From an uncultured Aliterella sp. (GTDB lineage: Bacteria; Cyanobacteriota; Cyanobacteriia; Cyanobacteriales; Chroococcidiopsidaceae), in assembly GCA_905479905.1 (NCBI GenBank), contig CAJQOK010000324.1:1-13236 (forward strand): a stretch of DNA of 13,236 nucleotides, in the 5' to 3' direction. The notes beneath the pieces are model-generated. The model was not told where the DNA came from and searched no databases. It saw nothing but the letters and a program-made list of their open reading frames with translations. The translations under genes and the position numbers were made by a program. Of the stretch, positions 6,913 through 13,200 are shown piece after piece; position 1 is the first letter of the stretch; the number at the start of each line of letters is the position of its first letter.

Positions 6913-8604
6913 GTGAATTTACCAATAAATATGCAGACTTTACCTCCAAAGATTTCCGCTTGGCAAAAACTGAAAGCTCAAGAAATTAATTGCGCCCAAG
7001 CGCTGCAACTTCTGGTGGACGAGCAAGGAACAGTAAATCAAGCCTTGCTTGACCGGGATGTGAGCTTAAGATTTTTACGACACTTTAGCGATCGCACTTC
7101 TTTACCGCCAGCAATTCCTTTATTATTGTGGCGTGGCTGTTATTACTTAGGTAGTCCGGTTAATTTAAGCCCAGAAATAATTAGTAATTTGGGCGATCGC
7201 ACTGACAGCCAGATCAAAGTTATTCCTATTTCTAATAAAAGTTACCGCGCCTGGTTTCATACTCAAAATCTCAATGTAAATAATCTTAGCTCGGCTCCTT
7301 TAGTCAACCCCCTAACGGGAGAGTACGAACAAGAAAATATTAGTGAAACCACTGAACTATATCTTTCCAAAGCGGCTGACCAAATTGGGCGGATCAAAAC
7401 CCTGATTTCTGGAGCCTTGCGTAACCGGGCAAGCGACATTCATTTAGAGCCAATGACCGACGGTTTAAGAGTTCGTTACCGCATTGACGGCGTACTGCGA
7501 GATATTACAACCCTTCCCGCCGAACTTAGTCGCAGAGTAATTGTAGCGCTCAAAGTGATGTCTGCTATAGACATTTCCGACAGCCGCCGCCCTCAAGATG
7601 GACGTATAGGCGAAAAATATGCTTCCCAGGAAGAAACGGAGCTAGGAATGGATATGCGCGTCAGCACCCTTCCCTGTGTAAATGGTGAAAAAGCTGTTAT
7701 TCGTTTGCTACCGAGAAAAAATCCTTTTTCAGACATTAACAATTTAGGATTTTCTCAAGAAACTTTAACAATTTACAAAAGCTGGTTAAAGCAGCCCCAA
7801 GGGATGGTTATTCTCACTGGCCCAACAGGTTCAGGGAAAACTAGCACTTTGTACACCAGTTTGCAAGCGGTGGCTAACGAACATATTAATGTAGTGACTG
7901 TAGAAGACCCCGTAGAGTATTTATTACCCCGGATTACTCAAACTCAAGTCCATGAAGCGGCGGGAATGACCTTTGCGGCAGGGTTACGGGCAATTTTGCG
8001 CCAAGATCCTGATGTGATCATGGTAGGAGAAATCCGCGACGCAGAAACGGCAGAAACGGCGGTGAGAGCGGCTTTAACCGGACACTTGGTATTGACTACC
8101 TTGCACACCAACGACGCTGTAGGGGCAATTCCCAGACTCAAAGACATTGGGCCTGACCCTGCGTTACTAAGCGATGCTTTACTCGGAATTGTCGCCCAGC
8201 GCCTAGTACGTCGTGTTTGTTCTCATTGTGCTGCGCCTTATACACCGACTCCAAAAGATTTAAAAATTCTGGGCTTGCAACAAAAATTTGGTACGTGGCG
8301 TAAAGGCGTTGGTTGTCAAGCTTGTTTTAATTCTGGTTATTTGGGCCGAGAGGTGATTGTAGAGTTGCTAGATATTGATGAAACTGTGCAAGAAATTATT
8401 TATGAAGGTAGTATTACTCAATTGCATCAGTATCTCAAAAATATTAGTTTTTCCTCTTTTAGAGTGGCGGCCATTGAAAAAGTTACCAGTGGATTAACTA
8501 CAGTGGAGGAAATAATGCGCGTATTACCGCGTAGTTCACTCAATAGAAAAACCTCTGACCAAAACTTGCAAAGTCGGATAGAGTCATCAGTAGCCGTTAA
8601 TTAA
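6913..8604 (+). CDS. GspE/PulE/PilB-family secretion or pilus assembly ATPase
   Basis: A 563-residue hexameric secretion ATPase (557 if ATG 6931 is used instead of GTG 6913; neither has a good ribosome binding site). Motifs: ASDIHLEP with RYRIDGVLRD at the start of the N2 domain, Walker A GPTGSGKTS (303-311), the Asp box VTVEDPVE, Walker B DPDVIMVGEIRD (365-376), the His box TGHLVLTTLHTNDA, and a tetracysteine zinc site C436/C439 and C468/C471 as in GspE and PilB. The region before the ATPase core is only about 150 residues and lacks an obvious full MshEN (GspE N-terminal) domain. That is shorter than the roughly 670-residue PilB1 that drives type IV pilus extension. It is therefore more likely the second GspE/PilB paralogue known in cyanobacteria (slr0079-like) than the main pilus motor. 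No pilT, pilC or gsp partner genes lie next to it, so its system is unassigned. Confidence 0.87.
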   Translation: MNLPINMQTLPPKISAWQKLKAQEINCAQALQLLVDEQGTVNQALLDRDVSLRFLRHFSDRTSLPPAIPLLLWRGCYYLGSPVNLSPEIISNLGDRTDSQIKVIPISNKSYRAWFHTQNLNVNNLSSAPLVNPLTGEYEQENISETTELYLSKAADQIGRIKTLISGALRNRASDIHLEPMTDGLRVRYRIDGVLRDITTLPAELSRRVIVALKVMSAIDISDSRRPQDGRIGEKYASQEETELGMDMRVSTLPCVNGEKAVIRLLPRKNPFSDINNLGFSQETLTIYKSWLKQPQGMVILTGPTGSGKTSTLYTSLQAVANEHINVVTVEDPVEYLLPRITQTQVHEAAGMTFAAGLRAILRQDPDVIMVGEIRDAETAETAVRAALTGHLVLTTLHTNDAVGAIPRLKDIGPDPALLSDALLGIVAQRLVRRVCSHCAAPYTPTPKDLKILGLQQKFGTWRKGVGCQACFNSGYLGREVIVELLDIDETVQEIIYEGSITQLHQYLKNISFSSFRVAAIEKVTSGLTTVEEIMRVLPRSSLNRKTSDQNLQSRIESSVAVN

Positions 8605-8726
8605 ACTCCGTAGCAGTTAATTTTCGCTAGGATTCAAAGATGAAAAAGGTTTTGAACAATCTTTAATTGTTAGGAAGCTAATACGCTAAATATTGTTGGC
8701 TTTCGGTTACTTGCTATTGAATAAAA

Positions 8727-8800
8727 CCTAAACTTATCTTAACTGTATAGCTCATTTTTATTTTCAAATTAAGATAAGTTTAGGCTCTTTTGTTTTTGTT
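8727..8800 (+). terminator. 16-bp perfect inverted repeat with T-rich tail
   Basis: CCTAAACTTATCTTAA (8727-8742) is exactly complementary to TTAAGATAAGTTTAGG (8769-8784), with a 26-base AT-rich loop. The 3' side continues into CTCTTTTGTTTTTGTTT. It lies 122 bases after the ATPase stop and 76 bases before the next promoter -35, so a terminator between the two units is the simplest reading. The long AT-rich stem is unusual for one, and an operator or mobile-element scar is possible. Confidence 0.55.
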
Positions 8801-8806
8801 TGGCGA

Positions 8807-8839
8807 TAGCGCAAGCTGGAACGGTAACGGGCTTCGCTA
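8807..8839. repeat. Imperfect hairpin resembling cyanobacterial dispersed GCG-type repeats
   Basis: TAGCGCAAGC (8807-8816) pairs with GCTTCGCTA (8831-8839) with one bulged C and a 14-base loop. Similar GATAGCG/GCTTCGC units are scattered in many cyanobacterial genomes; a related AGCGATAGCGTAGCGCT occurs inside aas near 3291. Copy number cannot be judged from one window. Confidence 0.35.
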
Positions 8840-8859
8840 AAAACCTTAACGACTTTAGC

Positions 8860-8889
8860 TTGATACGTTATTCGACTTATTAGTATAAT
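8860..8889 (+). promoter_or_regulatory. Sigma-70-type promoter of the ABC importer
   Basis: TTGATA (-35, 8860-8865; four of six matches) and a perfect TATAAT (-10, 8884-8889) are separated by 18 bases. Transcription would start near 8896, about 45 bases before ATG 8942. This is the best promoter in the window. Confidence 0.75.
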
Positions 8890-8941
8890 CTAAGATTACT
8901 GACATTTTTCGTTAAGCACAAAGAAAAAATAATTGTTGAAT

Positions 8942-9847
8942 ATGATCAAGATTAGTTATGGAATTTTATTGCTGTTTTCTCTATTTTTGACTGCTTGTTC
9001 GTCTAATATAACTGAACCTATAAAAACAGAAATAAAACCTCTAGTTACTGGCGCAATTCCCGACCAAAATCCAGAAAAATTACAGCGTCAATATACTAAG
9101 TTAAACACTTATTTAGAGAAAGAGCTAGGCGTAAGCGTTATCTATAAACCCGTGACTGATTATACCGCCGCCGTCACCGCTTTTAAAGTAGGAGATTTAG
9201 ATTTAGTTTGGTTTGGAGGTTTAACGGGAGTTCAAGCACGGTTGCAAGTACAAGGCGCTGAAGCGATCGCCCAACGGGATATAGATGCAAAATTCCATAG
9301 TGTATTTATTGCTAATAAAAATACGGGTTTAAAACCTATTAAAAATACTGCCGATTTTCAGCAATTAAAAGGACGTACTTTTACTTTTGGGAGCGAGTCT
9401 TCTACTTCTGGGCGCTTGATGCCACAATACTTTTTACAACAAGCTGGAGTTAATCTTAAAGATTTTAAAGGCGAGTCGGGGTTTTCTGGAGATCATGATA
9501 AAACTATCAAACTTGTAGAATCTGGTAGTTATAATGTTGGGGCGGTAAATGAAAAAATTTGGTTGAAAAGGGTAGCAGCTAAAGAAGTCGATTTAAACAA
9601 ATTAGTTGTGATATGGCGATCGCCTGCTTACTACGATTACCACTGGCTAATTAACCCCCAAGTCAAGCAGCGCTACGGTGCAGATTTTGTAACTAAAGTT
9701 CAAAATGCTTTGCTAAAACTAGATCCTACTATTCCCGAACACAAAGAAATTCTCGAACTATTAGATGCTAATAAGTTTGTAACTACTCAAAACTCCAATT
9801 ATGCCCAAATAGAACAAGTGGGTAGAGAAATTGGCAAGATAAAATGA
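8942..9847 (+). CDS. phnD: PhnD-like ABC importer substrate-binding lipoprotein (selenate-type or phosphonate-type)
   Basis: A 301-residue binding protein. A lysine-led hydrophobic stretch ends in the lipobox LTAC with C19, so the mature protein is lipid-anchored on the periplasmic side of the plasma membrane. Family marks are AIPDQNPEKLQRQY, DLDLVWFGGLTGVQAR (from residue 85), FHSVF (H119) and the oxyanion-binding loop ESSTSGR (S153, S154, T155, S156, G157), as in PhnD-type phosphonate and phosphite binders. The IPDQNP and WFGGLTGVQAR signatures match, from memory, the subgroup annotated as putative selenate transporters, so the true cargo is uncertain: phosphonate, phosphite, selenate or another oxyanion. 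ATG 8942 is chosen over TTG 8933 because it gives a standard signal peptide. Promoter 8860-8889 drives it. The ATPase gene follows after 179 bases, more than usual within an operon. Confidence 0.82.
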   Translation: MIKISYGILLLFSLFLTACSSNITEPIKTEIKPLVTGAIPDQNPEKLQRQYTKLNTYLEKELGVSVIYKPVTDYTAAVTAFKVGDLDLVWFGGLTGVQARLQVQGAEAIAQRDIDAKFHSVFIANKNTGLKPIKNTADFQQLKGRTFTFGSESSTSGRLMPQYFLQQAGVNLKDFKGESGFSGDHDKTIKLVESGSYNVGAVNEKIWLKRVAAKEVDLNKLVVIWRSPAYYDYHWLINPQVKQRYGADFVTKVQNALLKLDPTIPEHKEILELLDANKFVTTQNSNYAQIEQVGREIGKIK

Positions 9848-9904
9848 CCTTTTTGTCAAGCTTTAAATATTTCGGTGCTTAACAAAAATAATTAAAAAAC
9901 TATT

Positions 9905-9935
9905 GCTTTTTGACTTGTGATGTCATACTATAGTA
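9905..9935 (+). promoter_or_regulatory. Weak possible promoter before phnC
   Basis: TTGCTT (about 9904) and TACTAT (about 9927) are 17 bases apart, and TTGACT and TATAGT lie nearby at poor spacing. An internal promoter would explain the 179-base phnD-phnC gap, but none of these pairs is strong. Confidence 0.25.
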
Positions 9936-9980
9936 ATTGTATTTGTATACCTAAATGCTTACTAGAAGTAAGTAATTAGG

Positions 9981-10005
9981 GCGTAGAGGAAAATTTCCTC
10001 TGCGC
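9981..10005 (+). promoter_or_regulatory. Near-perfect palindrome upstream of phnC
   Basis: GCGTAGAGGAAA and TTTCCTCTGCGC are inverted complements except for one T:G position, around a single central A. The palindrome ends 21 bases before the phnC ATG. As DNA it could be an operator; as RNA it would form a stable 11-bp hairpin just upstream of translation. There is no T-run after it, so it is not a standard terminator. Confidence 0.5.
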
Positions 10006-10026
10006 GGAAACTGATAGATCGAGCAG

Positions 10027-10809
10027 ATGATAGAAAAAACTAATAATATCGCTGCTAATCAATCAAGAAATCCTATTTTTGAACTTAAAAACGTTACTAA
10101 AAAGTTTGGCAGCGTTTTAAGCCTTAAAAATATTAATTTGACAGTTTATCCCGGCGAAAGAGTCGCTTTAGTTGGTTCTAGCGGCGCGGGGAAAAGCACG
10201 TTAATAAACTTGCTTAATGGCACAATGAACCCAACTACGGGGGAAGTGTGGGTATGGGGGCAGAATTTAGCGAGTTTAAAATCTGCGTCGGTGCGGCAGA
10301 TTCAAAGGCAAATAGGGACAATTTACCAACAATTGCATTTAGTAGATAACTTGCAAGTAATTCATAATGTAAATGCGGGGCATTTGGGGCGGTGGTCGCT
10401 ATGGCAAGCAGCTTTTTCGCTAATGTTTCCATTGGAAGTTAATACAGCCACTCGTGCTTTAAGTCAAGTAGGGATTGTTGAGAAGTTGTATCAAAGGTGC
10501 GATCGCCTGTCAGGGGGACAGCAACAAAGAGTGGCGATCGCGCGGGTATTAGTACAAGATCCGGCGGTGATATTAGCCGATGAACCGATAGCGAGTTTAG
10601 ATCCTGAACGCAGCCGCGAAATTATCGAATTATTGTGTCAATTGAACGCCGAATTAAATAAAACGTTAGTGACAAGTTTGCATGAGTGGGAAGTAGCGCG
10701 CAAATATTATCAAAGAATCATTGGGTTACAAGACGGACGAGTTTTGTTTGATTATCCGGCTAAATTGGTAACTTCAGAGATGGTTGATGGGTTATATAAA
10801 GCAAACTAA
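10027..10809 (+). CDS. phnC: PhnC-type ABC importer ATPase
   Basis: A 260-residue nucleotide-binding subunit that would act as a dimer on the cytosolic face and power import. Motifs: Walker A GSSGAGKST (50-58), the Q-loop region GTIYQQLHLVDNLQVIHNV, the signature LSGGQQQR (161-168), Walker B VILADEP (181-187) with catalytic E186, the D-loop SLDP, and the H-loop histidine in TSLHEWEVA. The LVDNLQVIHNVNAGHLG stretch is typical of PhnC rather than of other importers. ATG 10027 is the only start fitting the family N-terminus; GAG nearby is a weak ribosome binding site. The last 23 bases overlap the start of the permease gene, so the pair is translationally coupled. A palindrome sits just upstream. 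Confidence 0.88.
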   Translation: MIEKTNNIAANQSRNPIFELKNVTKKFGSVLSLKNINLTVYPGERVALVGSSGAGKSTLINLLNGTMNPTTGEVWVWGQNLASLKSASVRQIQRQIGTIYQQLHLVDNLQVIHNVNAGHLGRWSLWQAAFSLMFPLEVNTATRALSQVGIVEKLYQRCDRLSGGQQQRVAIARVLVQDPAVILADEPIASLDPERSREIIELLCQLNAELNKTLVTSLHEWEVARKYYQRIIGLQDGRVLFDYPAKLVTSEMVDGLYKAN

Positions 10810-12397
10810 ATCGCAGGGAAAGAGTGTTTTTACACTATGCGTACTAGCGGTGATTTGGGCATTGCATACGGCGGGGGTATTTAATGGAGAAGTTGTAAAT
10901 GCTGGTGGCTGGAGTTTAGTAGAGCAGTTTTTGATTGCAGCTATTCATCCTAATTTGAGTCAGGAGTTTTTGCTATTGACTTGGGAAGCGACATTAAAGA
11001 CATTTGCATACGCAGTGTGCGGTACGTTTTTAAGTTTAGCGATCGCAATAATTGGCGGAATATTTTGTTCTCAGGTATGGTGGGAGTCGGTTTTGGGAGT
11101 ATCTGGGCTACCTTGGTTAGGAGTACGGGCGGGTTTAGCGATTCCTAGAGCGATTCACGAATTAATCTGGGGATTATTTTTTATTAATATATTCGGTTTA
11201 GATCCGTTAGTAGCAGTGTTAGCGATCGCAATTCCCTTTGGGGCAATTACAGCTAAAGTATTTTCAGAGATTATCGACGAAACACCCCAAAAGCCATTTT
11301 TAGCATTGATTAATAGTGGGGTTTTGCCGCTCAATGCTTTTATTTATAGCCTGATTCCTCAAGCCCAGACTAATTTAATTTCCTATGCCTTTTATCGGTT
11401 TGAGTGTTCGATTCGGGCGGCGGCGGTATTGGGAATTATTGGTGCGGGGGGGTTAGGTTATCAAATTGTCCTTTCTCTGCAATCTCTGCGTTACGAGGAA
11501 ATGTGGACTTTATTAATTGCTTTGGTTTTGCTGAGTGGGGTTACAGATTTTGCCAGTGCATTAGTACGTCGTCAAATTGGCGCACCTAGTCGGCTAGATT
11601 TGAATCGGTTGAAAGGGATAAATAAGAAAGCGCCTAAAACAGGTGTCCCTAAATGGGCATTTCTACTAACGGTGATGCCCATTATCTTTTCTTTTTGGTA
11701 CATTGACGCGGATTTTAGTAAACTATGGACACCGCGCACCGGAGAATTATTAACTGATGTTGTGCAACGGGCGTTTCCGCCAGACTACAGCCAACTGAGC
11801 GAGATTTTGAGGCTTTGCAGTCAAACTTTAGCTATGTCGATTTTAGCGATCGCCTTTGCAGGGTGTGGGGGGATAATTTTCTCTTTTTTTGCCGCTAACA
11901 ACTTACGATTACCAGGGGGAATAGTAACATTAGTTGCGGCGCGGTTTTTCTTACTATTTACTCGCGCTATTCCCGCGCCAATATGGGCATTGATATTTTT
12001 ATTTGTGCTGTTTCCGGGAATATTACCAGGTGCGATCGCCCTTGGCATTCATAACTTAGGAATTTTGGGGCGACTAATGGCTGAAGTTACCGAAAACTTG
12101 GACGAGCGACTTTTAAAATCTCTTAAAGCCCTAGGTGCTAGTGAGTCTCAAGTATTCTTATACGGAGTTTTGCCCCAAACTACGCCTAAATTTATTGCTT
12201 ACATCCTTTATCGGTGGGAAGTCTGCATTCGGGCGACAGTAATAGTCGGCTTAGTAGGGGCGGGAGGTTTGGGGCGCTTACTTACCGAACAATTGAGCAG
12301 CTTTGACTATCCTGGAGTAGTTGCTACATTAGTGTGTTTTATCGGTTTAACTTTTTTAGTAGATATAATTAGCGCCACAATTCGGCGAATGCTTTAG
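10787..12397 (+). CDS. phnE: Fused double-domain PhnE-type ABC permease
   Basis: A 536-residue permease made of two PhnE-like transmembrane domains in one chain (about 20-270 and 290-536). The duplication is visible directly: YRFECSIRAAAVLGIIGAGG from residue 203 corresponds to YRWEVCIRATVIVGLVGAGG from residue 475, an offset of 272. The second half has a canonical EAA coupling loop (about 437-462, with KALGAS and LYGVLPQ) that docks to the ATPase. The first-half loop (about 167-192) keeps FIYSLIPQ but has lost the ALGA core. Single-domain PhnE proteins are about half this length and dimerise; here one polypeptide can form the whole channel with a PhnC dimer. ATG 10787 lies inside the end of phnC (23-base overlap). 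An in-frame TTG sits 3 bases earlier. The stop codon directly abuts that of the convergent downstream gene. Confidence 0.87.
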   Translation: MGYIKQTKSQGKSVFTLCVLAVIWALHTAGVFNGEVVNAGGWSLVEQFLIAAIHPNLSQEFLLLTWEATLKTFAYAVCGTFLSLAIAIIGGIFCSQVWWESVLGVSGLPWLGVRAGLAIPRAIHELIWGLFFINIFGLDPLVAVLAIAIPFGAITAKVFSEIIDETPQKPFLALINSGVLPLNAFIYSLIPQAQTNLISYAFYRFECSIRAAAVLGIIGAGGLGYQIVLSLQSLRYEEMWTLLIALVLLSGVTDFASALVRRQIGAPSRLDLNRLKGINKKAPKTGVPKWAFLLTVMPIIFSFWYIDADFSKLWTPRTGELLTDVVQRAFPPDYSQLSEILRLCSQTLAMSILAIAFAGCGGIIFSFFAANNLRLPGGIVTLVAARFFLLFTRAIPAPIWALIFLFVLFPGILPGAIALGIHNLGILGRLMAEVTENLDERLLKSLKALGASESQVFLYGVLPQTTPKFIAYILYRWEVCIRATVIVGLVGAGGLGRLLTEQLSSFDYPGVVATLVCFIGLTFLVDIISATIRRML

Positions 12398-12982
12398 TTA
12401 AGCTGATTTTAGACCGTGACGCTGTTGTAATTGGTGCATATGATTAAACAAATTCCAGCAATATTGTTCTGGTAAACCGCAAGTAACAGCACCGCGCAGT
12501 ACAACATTGAAGTACCAATCATTGGGCGCAAGTTCTTCGGTTAATTTATCTACAACCATGTAAGTACGAGCATTATTGTACAACTTACCGTTGCAAGCAA
12601 TATCTACTTGTTCGTGCCTGTACCAATTTTGATGGACACCTTCGCGCTCGTCTAAAGCGTAACCCAAGCGTTGCGGTAGTTTGTAAAGTACGCCTTCCAC
12701 AGAGCTTGTTGGGTCTTTAATAATATCTAACACGCCACAGTTGCGAAAGGCAGAGTAGCAATAAAAACCTAATCGGTAGCCAGGGAGCGTAGCCGCGCCG
12801 ACAACATAGATATGAGTTTTTTCACCGAGACTTCGCTTTAAATCTACCGGACACATACAAGAACCATAAGCAAAGTAGTAGAACATAGGTTCTTGCTGTT
12901 GCTGTTTTTGCATCCTTACATTAGTATTTTTCCAATTATAAGCTGCCAAAGTATCTTTAAATTGTTCAGTCTGAACGCTCAT
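12398..12982 (-). CDS. Gamma-glutamylcyclotransferase (GGCT/AIG2-like) family protein
   Basis: A 194-residue protein whose conserved domain starts at residue 33: FAYGSCM (37-43, the phosphate-loop-like YGS motif that binds the gamma-glutamyl group), LPGYRLGF (66-73), VEGVLYKLP (95-103) and ALDEREGVHQNWY (109-121), with E114 the likely catalytic acid. Family members convert gamma-glutamyl-amino acids or glutathione-derived peptides to 5-oxoproline, but many AIG2-like proteins have other roles, so the substrate is not assigned. Where the family usually has YGSN, this protein has YGSC, and a second Cys follows at 44. The 32 residues before the domain include a Gln-rich run (MQKQQQQEP). M24 or M33 could be the true start, but AGGG just before ATG 12982 and a promoter upstream favour the longer form. 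It is convergent with phnE, with no bases between the two stop codons. Confidence 0.75.
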   Translation of the reverse strand: MSVQTEQFKDTLAAYNWKNTNVRMQKQQQQEPMFYYFAYGSCMCPVDLKRSLGEKTHIYVVGAATLPGYRLGFYCYSAFRNCGVLDIIKDPTSSVEGVLYKLPQRLGYALDEREGVHQNWYRHEQVDIACNGKLYNNARTYMVVDKLTEELAPNDWYFNVVLRGAVTCGLPEQYCWNLFNHMHQLQQRHGLKSA

Positions 12983-13011
12983 ATCGCCCTAGGTATTTTC
13001 TACTTAGGCAG

Positions 13012-13041
13012 ATTCTAGCAGAACTTTATTACTAAATACAA
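13012..13041 (-). promoter_or_regulatory. Possible promoter of the GGCT-like gene
   Basis: On the minus strand, TAGAAT (plus 13012-13017; five of six -10 matches) lies 18 bases after TTGTAT (plus 13036-13041; weak -35). The expected start near 13005 leaves a leader of about 22 bases containing AGGG before ATG 12982. Confidence 0.45.
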
Positions 13042-13081
13042 CTAAATTCCGACCGGGGAACCGTAGATTAGCTATTTTACA

Positions 13082-13115
13082 CAAAAAAGCAGTTCACCGG
13101 ATAAGATAAACTGCT
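13082..13115 (-). terminator. Intrinsic terminator downstream of groEL
   Basis: Read on the minus strand, AGCAGTT pairs with AACTGCT around a 14-base loop and runs into TTTTTTG. It lies about 85 bases past the groEL stop and has the stem-plus-U-tract form of a rho-independent terminator for the minus-strand groEL transcript. It also shields the GGCT-like gene from read-through. Confidence 0.7.
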
Positions 13116-13161
13116 GAAATTGAGGCGGCGAAAATGATTTTGTCTGATTTTAAAACTTTGT

Positions 13162-13186
13162 AGAGACGTTGCAATGCAACGTCTCT
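13162..13186. repeat. Perfect 12-bp palindrome of the AGAGACGTTGCA type
   Basis: AGAGACGTTGCA and TGCAACGTCTCT are exact inverted complements around one central A. Palindromes of the form GTAGAGACGTTxxAACGTCTCTAC are, from memory, among the commonest dispersed repeats of filamentous cyanobacteria. It sits 14 bases past the groEL stop, between groEL and its terminator, and could protect the 3' end of the mRNA. Confidence 0.7.
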
Positions 13187-13200
13187 TTGATTGGGGATTA

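Larger units (their letters stand above)
8605..8932. other. Intergenic region with hairpins and a promoter
   Basis: This 328-base gap holds, in order: 122 bases with nothing I can name; a perfect 16-bp inverted repeat with a T-rich tail (8727-8800); an imperfect hairpin of repeat-like character (8807-8839); and a good promoter (8860-8889) with a 5' leader of about 45 bases before the binding-protein start. No RNA gene or further coding sequence is recognisable. Confidence 0.7.

Noticed and set aside
8641..8667. Tiny reading frame starting at ATG 8641 after the ATPase gene
   Set aside because: It stops after about seven codons and has no ribosome binding site.
8738..8850. CTTAAC half-sites (8738-8743 and 8845-8850) as a Pho box for the importer
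   Set aside because: Cyanobacterial Pho boxes are tandem 8-base repeats at 11-base spacing. Here there are only single half-sites, one of them inside the inverted repeat, so phosphate control is not supported.
13088..13186. Two palindromes near the right edge as a CRISPR or direct-repeat array
   Set aside because: The two hairpins differ in sequence and there is no regular repeat-spacer pattern.
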